Below are positions 8,079 through 16,589 of a stretch of DNA of 50,065 nucleotides, one piece after another. The DNA is from Hyphomonadaceae bacterium. GTDB lineage: Bacteria; Pseudomonadota; Alphaproteobacteria; Caulobacterales; Hyphomonadaceae. Position 1 is the stretch's first letter. Every line of letters starts with the position of its first letter. The position numbers and the translations under genes are program-made. Location of the stretch: the NCBI GenBank assembly GCA_022844475.1, contig JALHLR010000029.1:1-50065 (forward strand), written 5' to 3'. The notes below the pieces were generated by a model. It saw nothing but the letters and a program-made list of their open reading frames with translations. It was not told the DNA's origin and did no database searches.

Positions 8079-10070
8079 CTACTGCGCCGGGGCAGCAGGC
8101 GACGCAGGAGCGACGGGGGCCGCCGGCGATGCGTAGGCGCCTTCCGGCGGGGCGATGCCTTTCAGGTGCTGGTTGAGGAAAGCCAGGTAGGCGTTCGACG
8201 CGGTGATGCGGTTTTCCTTGCGGAGGAAGCCGTGGCCCTCGTCGGGGAAGACGATGTATTCGACGGGGACATTGTTCTTCCTTGCTTCGGCGACGATTTC
8301 ATCGCTTTCGATCTGCAGCACGCGCGGGTCGTTCGCGCCCTGGATGACAAGCATCGGCTTGGTGATCTTGTCGGCATGGAAGAGCGGTGAGATGCGGGTC
8401 AGGCGCTCTTTCTCCTTGGCCGGATCGCCGAGTTCGTCGAACAGCGAGATACGCTGCGCGCCCCACCATGGCGGGATCGATTCCAGCGTGCGCACCCAGT
8501 TCGTGACGCCGAAGATGTTGATGCCGGCAGTGAACTCTTCCGGACGGAAGGCGAGGGCTGCGGCGACCATGTAGCCGCCATAGGAGCCGCCCATGATGGC
8601 GATCTTGTCGCCCTGCACCCAGTCGAGCGATTGCAGGTACTTCTTGCCATAGACGACGTCGTCGAGATCGACCTCGCCATGCTTCTTGTCATCCATGTGG
8701 TAGAAGGTCTTGCCGTAGCCCGACGAGCCCCGGTTGTTCACGCGCAGCACGGCGATGCCGTGGTTGGTGAGGTGCTGGTACATCGCCGCATAGCCCTTGC
8801 GGTTCTGTCCGCCGGGGCCGCCATGGACGTCGACGACGGCGGGCACTTTGGCATCGGCGCTCGCGCCCTTCGGCTTGAACAGAATGGCGGGGATGTCGAG
8901 GCCGTCGAAGCTCTTGTAGCGGACGACTTCGCCGTCAACGAGCATCTGCTCGTCGATGGCCGGGTTGAGGTTTTTGGTGAGGCGCGTGGCGGCGCCGGTG
9001 GCTAGATCGGCGACAAATACGTCGGCAGGCGAGGTGTCGGATGCGACGGTGAAGGCGATCTTCGATTCATCGCGATTGAAGCGGACGTTGTTGATGTCGC
9101 CGGTGGGTACGCCAGTCACGGCGACCGGATTGCCGGACGTCTGATCCAGGATGGTGAGCTTCGTTGATGCGTCCTGGTTGACGCCGGAAACGCGGTATTT
9201 GCCGGTCGGGGAGTACATGACGAACATGACGTCCCATTCGGCCTTGATCAGTTCCTTCTTTTCCTTGCTTGCAAGGTCGTACGTCCACGCCTGGTTGTAC
9301 TCGCCAAACTCGTCGGTGCTGTAGACGAGCTGCTTCGAGTCCGGCGTGAAGTCGTAGGCGCCATAGGCGATGACGGCGTCGTTCGGCGTGATCAGCACCG
9401 GCGTCTGTTTCGCCGGTTTGGTCAGGTCGGCGAGGTAGACGTCGCTGTCGGCCGAGCTGTTTTCCTTGGTGAGCGCGAGCCACTTGCCGTCTGGCGAAAC
9501 GGCGGTGACGAAATAGTCCGAGTTCTCGAACACCAGCTTTCGCGCGAAGGTTGTGGCGTCGTAGGCGTAGAGGTCGAACATCTGCGGGTTGCGCTCGTTC
9601 GTGGCGATCCAGAAAGTCTTCGCGTCGCCGCTCCAGCCGATGAATTGCGCGCGGTGCTTGTCGCCCGGCGTCAGGTCCTTGAGCGTGCCGTCTGCAGCGC
9701 GAACATAGATGTGGGCGAGTTCGTCGCCGCCGCCGTCCTGAGAGACGAGGACGCGGTCATCGGTGGGGAAGTAGCTGATGGCGAAGACTGCGCTGGTGGT
9801 GGACTGCGTGAGCGCGGTCGGGTCTCCGCCAGCGATGGGCAAGGCGGCTGCATTATAAACGCCGGATCTGTCGGTCGCCAGCAGGAGGTTCGCGCCATCT
9901 GGCGAGAAGGCATAGGGTGTCGCGTCGCTCATCGACACGGCGGTGGTGTCGAAGAATGCCTTTGCATCATAGGTCTTGTGCGCCGGCGCGGCGGCCACTT
10001 CCTCCGCCGCTGGTTGACAGGCGGCCACCGCCAGCGCCGTCATTGATACAAGTATTGCAGACCTGAACAT
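8079..10070 (-). CDS. S9-family prolyl oligopeptidase-like peptidase, lipoprotein
   Basis: The 663-residue protein begins MFRSAILVSMTALAVAAC, a lipoprotein signal. A WD40-like beta-propeller occupies roughly residues 40-400, with repeated units such as SPDGKWLALTKEN and TPDSKQLVYSTDEFG. The C-terminal hydrolase has GGSYGGYM with the nucleophile Ser near residue 495, GANDPRV with the Asp, and DEGHGF with the His. This is the dipeptidyl or acylaminoacyl-peptidase branch of family S9. It should act on short peptides in the periplasm. GGAGGGTCGA before the ATG is a good ribosome binding site. The tail ends in an Ala-Pro rich segment. It lies downstream of the serine hydrolase gene on the same strand. 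Confidence 0.9.
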   Translation of the reverse strand: MFRSAILVSMTALAVAACQPAAEEVAAAPAHKTYDAKAFFDTTAVSMSDATPYAFSPDGANLLLATDRSGVYNAAALPIAGGDPTALTQSTTSAVFAISYFPTDDRVLVSQDGGGDELAHIYVRAADGTLKDLTPGDKHRAQFIGWSGDAKTFWIATNERNPQMFDLYAYDATTFARKLVFENSDYFVTAVSPDGKWLALTKENSSADSDVYLADLTKPAKQTPVLITPNDAVIAYGAYDFTPDSKQLVYSTDEFGEYNQAWTYDLASKEKKELIKAEWDVMFVMYSPTGKYRVSGVNQDASTKLTILDQTSGNPVAVTGVPTGDINNVRFNRDESKIAFTVASDTSPADVFVADLATGAATRLTKNLNPAIDEQMLVDGEVVRYKSFDGLDIPAILFKPKGASADAKVPAVVDVHGGPGGQNRKGYAAMYQHLTNHGIAVLRVNNRGSSGYGKTFYHMDDKKHGEVDLDDVVYGKKYLQSLDWVQGDKIAIMGGSYGGYMVAAALAFRPEEFTAGINIFGVTNWVRTLESIPPWWGAQRISLFDELGDPAKEKERLTRISPLFHADKITKPMLVIQGANDPRVLQIESDEIVAEARKNNVPVEYIVFPDEGHGFLRKENRITASNAYLAFLNQHLKGIAPPEGAYASPAAPVAPASPAAPAQ

Positions 10071-10131
10071 TCGACCCTCCGAGTTGCACGGAGAATGGCC
10101 GGGCTCGCGGGCACGCGCAAGTGACCTGTCG

Positions 10132-11337
10132 TCAGTCTCCGCTTGCAATCGTGGGAGAATTTGCGGCCTCGGAGATCTCGCCAAGGCGGAACCAGTCCGT
10201 CTTCTCGAGGCCAAGCTGGTGGTCGAGCCAGGTCGGCAGGATCTTGGCGGCCCGCGATCCGCGCGTGTTCGACAGGATCACGATCCCAGCGTCCTCCGCG
10301 GGGAGCCATGCGATTTGGGCGATGTAGCCCTCGACACTGCCGGAATGGGTGAGCAGTTGCTGACCAGCGTACGTATAGCTGCGCCAACCGAGGCCGTATG
10401 AGGTGTCGGTGACCGGTGTCTTCATAGAGCGCTGACGCGAAGTTTCCGGCGGGGTTGAGATGCGCTTGCGATGCGCCTCGTCGAGCACCGCTTTCGGCAG
10501 CACATCCGGACGACGGCCCATCTGTGCGACCAGCCATTTCGACAGGTCGGTGATCGACGCATTGACCCCGCCGGCGGCCGGCACCTTGTAGTAGTAGTCC
10601 GTCACCGGGACTGACATCCATCCGTTCCCCACGCGCTTGTGCGGGCGCGCCCAGTTTCCGGTGGCGGAGAGTTCGTTCAGGCCGGTCGAGGCGGTCTTCA
10701 TCTGGAGCGGCGTGAAGATGCGGTCGCGCAGTTCCGCGCCGAAAGTCTTGCCGGTCGCTTTTTCGATCTGCGCGGCGATCAGGTTGAAGGCGACATTCTG
10801 GTAGGTGAAGCATTCGCCGGGCGAGCAGGTCTGTTTCACGGAAGCGTATTGCGACAGGATCTGCTTGGGGGGCGTTCCCGCTTCGAGAAGGTTGTCATAC
10901 GCGTAGGGTGGCAGGCCGGTGCGGTGGGCGAGCACGTCCTCGAACGTAACGCGCGCGGCGTCACCGGGTCGCTTCAGCTTGAACTCGGGCACGAGCGAGA
11001 CGACGGGCGTCTGCAGGTTCAACTTGCCCTCGCTCTGTTCGAGCACAGCAAGCGTTGCGGCGAACCCCTTGGAGAGCGAGGCGAGCCGGAAGACAGTGTC
11101 CGGGGTGACCCTCAGGTTTCCGCCAGCCTCGCGCACGCCATAAGTGCGCAGCAGCTCAACTTCGCCCTTCTTCACGACAGCGACGGCCAAGCCAACGAAA
11201 TCAGGGGCCTTGGCGGCGTCGTCGAGTTCCGCCGCAAAGGATCGGAGGGCCTGAGCTTCCTTGGTGAGTTGTGCGGAGGCTGGCCCGTGGGCGAGCAAGG
11301 CGAGCACAGCCGAAGTCAGAAGAGCGGGAAGTCTCAA
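10132..11337 (-). CDS. Serine beta-lactamase-fold hydrolase, exported
   Basis: The 401-residue protein starts with a Sec signal peptide cleaved after PASAQ. Family motifs of class C beta-lactamases and EstB-type esterases are present: S87-L-S-K90 (SxxK), Y179-Q-N181 (YxN), and HSGSVEG in place of the KTG box. VTFEDVLAHRTGLPPYAYD is the usual block after SxxK. It likely hydrolyses an ester or D-amino acid peptide in the periplasm; true beta-lactamase activity is not implied. It is followed by the S9 peptidase 61 bases later, so the two may share a transcript. Confidence 0.87.
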   Translation of the reverse strand: MRLPALLTSAVLALLAHGPASAQLTKEAQALRSFAAELDDAAKAPDFVGLAVAVVKKGEVELLRTYGVREAGGNLRVTPDTVFRLASLSKGFAATLAVLEQSEGKLNLQTPVVSLVPEFKLKRPGDAARVTFEDVLAHRTGLPPYAYDNLLEAGTPPKQILSQYASVKQTCSPGECFTYQNVAFNLIAAQIEKATGKTFGAELRDRIFTPLQMKTASTGLNELSATGNWARPHKRVGNGWMSVPVTDYYYKVPAAGGVNASITDLSKWLVAQMGRRPDVLPKAVLDEAHRKRISTPPETSRQRSMKTPVTDTSYGLGWRSYTYAGQQLLTHSGSVEGYIAQIAWLPAEDAGIVILSNTRGSRAAKILPTWLDHQLGLEKTDWFRLGEISEAANSPTIASGD

Positions 11338-11502
11338 CGCCTTTTCCTTCCGGGGGCAGGGACGGGCGACATGTACATCAACAGGTGAATCACGTCCCCG
11401 ATCATTGTCCAGAGAAGTTAACCTCGAACTAGGCGGGATTTTGTCTGGAGGAAGCCGGCGCGGTGAGGAGTGCAGCTGGCGGTTTGAACTGGCGAACAGC
11501 GC

Positions 11503-12081
11503 TTAGCGGTTGGCGCCGGGAACCCAGAGCACGTCGCCAGCGCCATTCTCATTGGCGCGACGGGCGGCGACGAAGAGGAAATCCGACAGCCGGTTGGCGT
11601 AGGCGAGAGCGGGAGGCGAGACTTTCTCATCCTCCATAGCGGCAAGTTCCGCGATCAGCCGCTCGGCGCGGCGGGTGATTGTGCGTGCGACGTGGAGATG
11701 AGCCGAAAGAGCGGAGCCGGCGGGCAGGACGAAGCTGTTGAGGGGCGGGATCGCCGCATTCATCTGGTCGATCTCGGTTTCGAGACGGGTGACCTGGGCC
11801 TCGACGATGCGTAGCGGCGTCCAGCCGAGCGGCTTGTCGCGCTCAGGAGTCGCGAGGTCGGCTCCCAGGTCGAAGAGGTCGTTCTGGATACGGTTGAGCA
11901 TCGCGTCGAGCTCCGGATCGGCGCCGGCGTGCAGGCGTGCGACCCCTATTGCGGAGTTGGCCTCGTCCACGGCGCCATAGCATTCGACGCGTGGGTTCCA
12001 CTTTTCGACGCGTTCGCCGGTGGCGAGACCGGTCGTACCGTCATCGCCTGTGCGGGTGTAGATCTTGTTCAGGACAACCAT
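11503..12081 (-). CDS. pduO: PduO-type cob(I)alamin adenosyltransferase
   Basis: The 192-residue protein has the hallmark N-terminal ATP-binding block IYTRTGDDGTTGL followed by YGAVDEANSAIGVARL, and later FVLPAGSALSAHLHVARTI and RRAERLIAEL, which form the helical bundle with the conserved Arg and Glu of PduO/MMAB enzymes. It transfers the 5'-deoxyadenosyl group of ATP to cob(I)alamin, making adenosylcobalamin for mutases such as methylmalonyl-CoA or ethylmalonyl-CoA mutase. It follows an unknown small gene (12130) by 48 bases and lies 617 bases from the HIG1-domain gene, an association I recall from other alphaproteobacteria. No cobalamin riboswitch is visible upstream. Confidence 0.93.
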   Translation of the reverse strand: MVVLNKIYTRTGDDGTTGLATGERVEKWNPRVECYGAVDEANSAIGVARLHAGADPELDAMLNRIQNDLFDLGADLATPERDKPLGWTPLRIVEAQVTRLETEIDQMNAAIPPLNSFVLPAGSALSAHLHVARTITRRAERLIAELAAMEDEKVSPPALAYANRLSDFLFVAARRANENGAGDVLWVPGANR

Positions 12082-12129
12082 GGACTCAGGGATCGCACCT
12101 GCGACGCTCAGGGGTCAATGGAGCGAAGC

Positions 12130-12543
12130 TCAGGCGTAGGCTTCGTGCCGGGCCGAGATCGGGGCGCCGAGCAGGTCCAGCGACGGGCGCGGGGCCAGGC
12201 GGAACGGGACGCGCCGGTGATCCGTGAGCGCCGCGCTGGTCGTGAACCGCCATCCTGCAAGGCGAGGTGCTGCGGCAATCAGCACGCCGATCGCACGGTC
12301 ATCACCGCTCACCGTCATGTGGCACTGGCCGTCCAGCGTGCGGACCACGTCGGCTTCCAGCGAGGAATCGAGGCGGCGGATGCGGGCGTTCAGGCCGTCC
12401 AGCGCTTCATCGGCGTCGGCTTCGCCACGAGCGAGGGCTTCGAAAGCGTTGGAAATTCCCTGGGCCTCGGCGCCAAACCAGGTCCAGAAGCGCTTGGCAG
12501 CGGTGTCGAGGGGCGGGGTGGTCGTCGCACGCCATCCGAACAT
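12130..12543 (-). CDS. Hypothetical cytoplasmic protein
   Basis: I do not recognise this 137-residue protein. It starts MFGWRATTTPPLDTAAKRFW and has a predicted helical first half (RFWTWFGAEAQGISNAFEAL, then RIRRLDSSLEADVV) and a strand-rich second half (CHMTVSGDDRAIGVLIAAAP). No signal peptide or membrane segment is visible. It lies directly upstream of the cobalamin adenosyltransferase on the same strand with a 48-base gap, so coexpression is likely. Codon use is like its neighbours. Confidence 0.6.
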   Translation of the reverse strand: MFGWRATTTPPLDTAAKRFWTWFGAEAQGISNAFEALARGEADADEALDGLNARIRRLDSSLEADVVRTLDGQCHMTVSGDDRAIGVLIAAAPRLAGWRFTTSAALTDHRRVPFRLAPRPSLDLLGAPISARHEAYA

Positions 12544-12698
12544 CGGTAGTCCCTCCCAACATCACTCGACTCAACCCACTGTCGCACTGGCGGCTTCAGG
12601 TTTGGCTAAGCTGATCGGAGAAATTTACCCGACCCCGCACAACGTACGCTGAACGAACGCAACGCATCCCGCGTTATGGCTCGCGTTGTTTCGGGGTG

Positions 12699-12902
12699 TT
12701 ACCTGAAAGCCCCAGACACTGCGCCAAGGGCGACCAGAAGGAGGATGGCGATGAACTGGATCAGCACGCGCATCCGCATGAGCTTGTTGGATCGCGAGGG
12801 GGCCTGACCGTCCGTGCGGACGAGATTCACGACGCCAAAGGCTAAGACGACGAAGACCGCGCCGATCGCAATGTAGACGCCGTAGAGAAGAATAATTTCC
12901 AT
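12699..12902 (-). CDS. HIG1-domain twin-transmembrane protein
   Basis: The 67-residue protein has two membrane helices (about residues 3-25 and 46-64) joined by a basic loop SNKLMRMRVLIQF. The helix-loop-helix with the N-x-LMRxRVxxQ pattern is that of the HIG1 family, known in mitochondria as respiratory supercomplex factors and in alphaproteobacteria as twin-transmembrane proteins linked to cytochrome oxidase. It lies upstream of the gene pair ending in the adenosyltransferase. A role in respiratory complexes is inference from the family. Confidence 0.75.
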   Translation of the reverse strand: MEIILLYGVYIAIGAVFVVLAFGVVNLVRTDGQAPSRSNKLMRMRVLIQFIAILLLVALGAVSGAFR

Positions 12903-12950
12903 TATCGTCTTCTACGCCTGTTCCGGCCGTCGCGCCATGCGACAGGGCAT

Positions 12951-13478
12951 CTAGCGGCTGCCGTCCGGGGCAAAGCGGTCTTCGGTCCAGACCAGACTGT
13001 CGAACTGCATGGCCGCACGCAGGGCAGGGATGAGGGCGCGGCCTTCAGGACCGCCGCAGCCGGCGCGATAGTTCAGGGTCTTCTGCCTGCCATCGGCCGT
13101 GCGCCAGGTGACGGCGGCGGTGGGCGTTCCCGGCATGCATTCGGGACTAGTGCTTGAGGTCTGGTTCGGTTCGAGGACCCAGAATTTTGCATCGGTCAGG
13201 GCTTGTTCGGCGCTGCTCCAAGCCGACGTCCCAAGTCCGCCATCGCTGACGCCGGGGGTTTTGACGAAGCGGACGCCGTTGAGGAGGTAAGACCCGTCCG
13301 GCTTCAGGGTCATGTCATAGACCGGACAGGTCTGAGCGCACTCACCTTCCGACAGGACGATCACGGGATCACCGGCATGGACGGCTTCGATGCCGCGTTC
13401 CGAAGGGGAACAGGCGGTGAAGGCAAATGCCACGAGGGCGCTTGCCGTGAATCCCAACTTCTTCCCTGTCAGCCACAT
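12951..13478 (-). CDS. Lipoprotein with a DUF6438-like domain
   Basis: Starting at 13478 the protein is 175 residues: MWLTGKKLGFTASALVAFAF then TAC, a lipoprotein signal. The mature part holds ECAQTCPVYDMTLKPDGSY, the CPxYxxxIxxDG pattern typical of DUF6438-type domains, followed by a region ending in a Cys-rich LNYRAGCGGPEG. Four or more Cys suggest disulfides in the periplasm. Reading upstream to 13763 would overlap the methyltransferase-like gene in another frame and is not supported. It follows that gene by 52 bases on the same strand. Confidence 0.7.
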   Translation of the reverse strand: MWLTGKKLGFTASALVAFAFTACSPSERGIEAVHAGDPVIVLSEGECAQTCPVYDMTLKPDGSYLLNGVRFVKTPGVSDGGLGTSAWSSAEQALTDAKFWVLEPNQTSSTSPECMPGTPTAAVTWRTADGRQKTLNYRAGCGGPEGRALIPALRAAMQFDSLVWTEDRFAPDGSR

Positions 13479-13530
13479 GAAGCGCAATCTAGGGTGCGTC
13501 GCGGCGGCTGGCGAGAGTGCCCCGGAAGCT

Positions 13531-14328
13531 TCAGACCGGCTTGCGGAAGCGGAAAAGGAACTGGTCCGTGTGGCGACGCAGGTCAGCTGCGAAGGGCGAT
13601 TTGGTCCGGTCGTCGTCGGGATTGGCGAGGATGTCGCTCTTCTCGACATAGACGAGGCCAGCCGCCTTTGCGGCGTCCAGCACATGCTGAGGGTCGATGC
13701 GGTGCAGGGTCTGTGCGGATGTTTTCGCCGGCGTCCCCGCAACGGCCGCGTGGTCCATCGCAATGAACTCGCCGCCGGGCTTCAGGACGCGCGCGATGTC
13801 CGCGAAGGCCTTAGCTGGATCGCCGAGTCCCTGCGTGTTGTTGGGCACAAACCAGACTTCGTGCGGGCCGAGGATCCAGAGCACCTTGTCCACCGAGGCG
13901 TCGCCTGCGGCGAGCTGGTCGAAGTGCGATTTCGTGACTGTGGCGTTGGGCAGCTGGCCGGCATCGACGCGCGTCTTGTAGGCGGCGTCGCCGTAGGCGA
14001 ATTCGGCAGGGTACTGGACGATGAGTTTCCCTGTCGGCCCGATCGCTTTCGAGACTATGTAGGAAAACCACCCGCGGCCGCCTTCCATCTCGAGCACGCT
14101 ATCGCCGGGGCGAAGTGCTGCGAAGGCGAGGACCTCGGCGGGCTTTCGCGCGGCGTCGTCGGCCTGATCGGCGGCGGTGAAGCCCTCGAGCTTTGTCGCA
14201 CGAGCAGGATCGGCAAGGATCGCAGCATAGTCAGCAGCGGCGAGTGGCGGTGGACCTGCCGGCATGGTTGCGCAGGCTGATGCGAGAAGCGCGATGGCGC
14301 TGAATGCAAGTTTGGCGGCGATCTTCAT
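13531..14328 (-). CDS. Methyltransferase-fold lipoprotein (COG4798-like), copy 1
   Basis: The 265-residue protein begins MKIAAKLAFSAIALLASAC, a clear lipoprotein signal, yet the rest is a class I SAM-methyltransferase fold: motif I-like VLEMEGGRGWFSYIVSKAIG, strand-four block VDKVLWILGPHEVWF, and ARVLKPGGEFIAMDHAAVAG with the post-III motif. The shared block HRID...YVEKSDILANPDDDRTKSPF is also in its upstream paralogue. The glycine motif is EGGRGW rather than ExGxGY, so cofactor binding may be altered. SAM is not expected in the periplasm, so either the fold is reused or a different cofactor is bound. It is preceded by a terminator that separates it from copy 2, and followed by the DUF6438-like lipoprotein. 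Confidence 0.75.
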   Translation of the reverse strand: MKIAAKLAFSAIALLASACATMPAGPPPLAAADYAAILADPARATKLEGFTAADQADDAARKPAEVLAFAALRPGDSVLEMEGGRGWFSYIVSKAIGPTGKLIVQYPAEFAYGDAAYKTRVDAGQLPNATVTKSHFDQLAAGDASVDKVLWILGPHEVWFVPNNTQGLGDPAKAFADIARVLKPGGEFIAMDHAAVAGTPAKTSAQTLHRIDPQHVLDAAKAAGLVYVEKSDILANPDDDRTKSPFAADLRRHTDQFLFRFRKPV

Positions 14329-14345
14329 TGTGTCCTCCCCGACGC

Positions 14346-14376
14346 AAAAAGCGCGGACCGCTGGACGGTCCGCGCT
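14346..14376 (-). terminator. Rho-independent terminator after methyltransferase-like copy 2
   Basis: On the minus strand AGCGCGGACCG (complement of 14366-14376) pairs perfectly with CGGTCCGCGCT (complement of 14350-14360) around a five-base loop, followed by T5 (complement of 14346-14350). It lies between the two paralogous genes, so copy 1 needs its own promoter in about 20 bases or relies on readthrough. Confidence 0.85.
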
Positions 14377-14405
14377 TCCGGTATGCGCCTCAGTTCGTGC
14401 CGTTG

Positions 14406-15224
14406 CTAGTTCTTCTTGTAACGGATCAGCCACTGGTCGGTCCTGCCCTGGATCGACGGGTCGAAGACGCCCTTGGTGTGATCGTCCGCCGCGTTGGCGA
14501 GGAGCTGGCTTTCCTCATCCTGCGTGAAGCCGGCGGCCTCGATCATCGGCTTGACGATAGCTGCGTCGATACGGTGCAGGTCATTGCCGCTCGTCTCGGG
14601 CGAACCGGCGACGGCGGCATGATCCATGACGACCAGATAGCCACCCGGTTTGAGTACGCGCGCGATCTCGGCAAAGGCGGCGGCCGGGGCGCCCATCGGG
14701 ACGTTGCCGCAGGCGGCCTTGCACCACATTTCGTGGGGCCCCTGGAACCAGGTGACAACATCGACTGAGGCGTCGGCGGCTTCGAGCTTGTCGAAGGGCG
14801 ACCACGAGACCGTCACGTTGGCGAGGCGGGCATCCTTGGTACGGGCGGCGAGAGCGTCCTTGTAAAAGCTCTCGAATTCCTTCGGAGCCTGCATGATGAC
14901 CTTGCCGGTCGGACCGACGACGCGCGACAGGAGTTCGGTGTAGTAGCCAGCGCCAGCCTCGAGTTCGAGCACCGTGGCGCCAGTCATGACCTTCGAAAAG
15001 GCCAGGACTTCGGCGGGTTTGCGCGAGCCGTCTTTCGCGGCATCGCCATCGATGCGGCCGGGGGCCGCGACAAACGACGCGTAGTCAGGCGCAATCGGCG
15101 GGCCGGGTTCAGCAACCACCTCGGGCTCGGGGATTTCGGGGGCGGGCGTTTCACCGCCACAGGCGGCGAGAAGCGCCAGCGCAAGTGCCGAGGCGCCGGC
15201 CAGTTTCAGAATGCGGATGCTCAT
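14406..15224 (-). CDS. Methyltransferase-fold lipoprotein (COG4798-like), copy 2
   Basis: The 272-residue protein begins MSIRILKLAGASALALALLAAC, with lipobox LAAC, then a Pro-Glu rich linker (PAPEIPEPEVVAEPG) that would hold the domain away from the membrane. The fold motifs are intact: VLELEAGAGYYTELLSRVVG (motif I, ExGAGYY), VSWSPFDKLEAADASVDVV, and ARVLKPGGYLVVMDHAAVAG. It matches copy 1 along its length, including DLHRIDAAIV and LLANAADDHTKGVF. Two Cys flank CKAAC in place of the VPNN segment of copy 1. I infer an extracytoplasmic protein with a methyltransferase fold and unknown reaction. Confidence 0.78.
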   Translation of the reverse strand: MSIRILKLAGASALALALLAACGGETPAPEIPEPEVVAEPGPPIAPDYASFVAAPGRIDGDAAKDGSRKPAEVLAFSKVMTGATVLELEAGAGYYTELLSRVVGPTGKVIMQAPKEFESFYKDALAARTKDARLANVTVSWSPFDKLEAADASVDVVTWFQGPHEMWCKAACGNVPMGAPAAAFAEIARVLKPGGYLVVMDHAAVAGSPETSGNDLHRIDAAIVKPMIEAAGFTQDEESQLLANAADDHTKGVFDPSIQGRTDQWLIRYKKN

Positions 15225-15454
15225 TGTGCTCTCCTCAGCGGCCATTGCCGCAAAGCATGGTGGGCAAATGGCGCAAAGCCGGTCCCGGTTTCAAGTGACC
15301 AATGAAAAAGGTTGATCAAAGCGGCGCCTGCGACATGGGTCACAAACAGTCTTCACTTCCCGTCAGGTAAGGCTTCCGTACCGGCGGATAAGGAGTAAGT
15401 TCCCTTAGGCTGACAGCGTCACGTAGCGGACGCGTCAATGACAGGAGAGGTTTC

Positions 15455-16507
15455 ATGCGGAAATTCGGACCGGTTCTCATCGCATTGGCAATGGCCATGT
15501 CGGCCCCAGCTCTGGCGCAGGTTCCGCGCGCGGCGGACGGCAAGCCTGACCTCACCGGAATCTGGACCAACGCGTCGCTAACGCCGCTGGCGCGTGATCG
15601 GAGCGTGAGCAAGCTGGTGGTCAACGACGCGGAAGCGCAGGCGATCGTCGCCAAGACGGGGCTGGCTGGCATCTCGGCGGATGACCCGGAATTCCGCGCC
15701 ACCTATTCCGACCCCAACAAGGGTGCGCCCGAGAAGGGCGGCGCAGATTTCGGTCTCAAGGGCTATGACGGATTCTGGGTCGCGCCCGGCGAAAGGTTGG
15801 CGAAGGTAAAGGGTGAGTGGCGCACGTCGAACATCGTCGAGCCCGCCAACGGCCAGCTGCCCTACAAGAATCCTGCCGCCATCATGCAGAAGCAGATGAA
15901 AGGCTTCCAGACCTACATGACAGGCAATGCGCCGTATGAAGGCCCCGAAGAGCCAACGCTGTCTGAACGCTGCCTGATAGGTTTCGGCCAGACCGGCGGG
16001 CCGGGCATGCTGAGCGTGCTGTACAACAACAATTACCAGTTCGTGCAGACACCCGAGCACATGATGATCCTCGTCGAGATGGCGCATGACGCGCGCATCG
16101 TACCAATCTTCGCTTCGGCGGATGAGGCGCGGAAAAACCATCGTCCCAACGCCATCAAGCCCTGGATGGGCGATTCAGTCGGCTGGTGGGAGGGCGACAC
16201 GTTCGTGATGGAGACCCGCAACCTTCATCCGATGCAGGCAGAAGACATGTCGCCGCTGTTGTCGCCGCAAGGCGTCGTGACGGAGCGCCTGACGCGGACG
16301 GCGAAGGACGACATCTTCTACGAATTCTCGGTCAACGATCCGGATACCTACACCCAGCCGTGGAAGGCTGAGCTGAGCTTCTATCCGTCGCCAGCGCTGT
16401 ACGAGTACGCGTGCCACGAGGGCAATCACGGCATGATCGGCATTCTCGCCGGCGCGCGTGAACTCGAGCGCGAAGCCGAGAAGGCCAAGGGCAAGCCGAC
16501 GCGCTAG
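15455..16507 (+). CDS. Exported protein of unknown function, paralogue of 26030
   Basis: The 350-residue protein starts with a Sec signal peptide, MRKFGPVLIALAMAMSAPAL then AQ. The mature start GKPDLTGIWTNAS is a common pattern of a large uncharacterised exported family in Proteobacteria and Acidobacteria. It shares several blocks with the protein at 26030: PDLxGxWxNxS, SERCLIGFGQTGGPGM, LYNNNYQ(F/I)VQ(T/S)P, MILVEM(A/V)HDARIVPIF, DSVGW(W/Y)EG, and the C-terminal YEYACHEGN...ILAGAR. Two Cys are conserved (in ERC and YACHEGN), suggesting a disulfide or a metal site; this is inference. AGGAGAGG before the ATG is a good ribosome binding site. A terminator follows at 16527. Confidence 0.7.
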   Translation: MRKFGPVLIALAMAMSAPALAQVPRAADGKPDLTGIWTNASLTPLARDRSVSKLVVNDAEAQAIVAKTGLAGISADDPEFRATYSDPNKGAPEKGGADFGLKGYDGFWVAPGERLAKVKGEWRTSNIVEPANGQLPYKNPAAIMQKQMKGFQTYMTGNAPYEGPEEPTLSERCLIGFGQTGGPGMLSVLYNNNYQFVQTPEHMMILVEMAHDARIVPIFASADEARKNHRPNAIKPWMGDSVGWWEGDTFVMETRNLHPMQAEDMSPLLSPQGVVTERLTRTAKDDIFYEFSVNDPDTYTQPWKAELSFYPSPALYEYACHEGNHGMIGILAGARELEREAEKAKGKPTR

Positions 16508-16526
16508 CAAAACGCGCAATCTGATT

Positions 16527-16566
16527 GAAGCCGCGCTGGCCATCCGGCGCGGCTTCCTCTTTTCTC
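16527..16566 (+). terminator. Rho-independent terminator
   Basis: GAAGCCGCGC (16527-16536) pairs perfectly with GCGCGGCTTC (16547-16556) around a ten-base loop and is followed by a pyrimidine run CTCTTTTCTC. It lies 20 bases after the stop of the exported protein gene. Confidence 0.75.
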
Positions 16567-16589
16567 AGTACGGCACGGGAGACGCCCTC

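Noticed and set aside
12082..12129. Cobalamin riboswitch before the adenosyltransferase
   Set aside because: Only 48 bases separate it from the gene before, and no B12-box-like sequence is visible.
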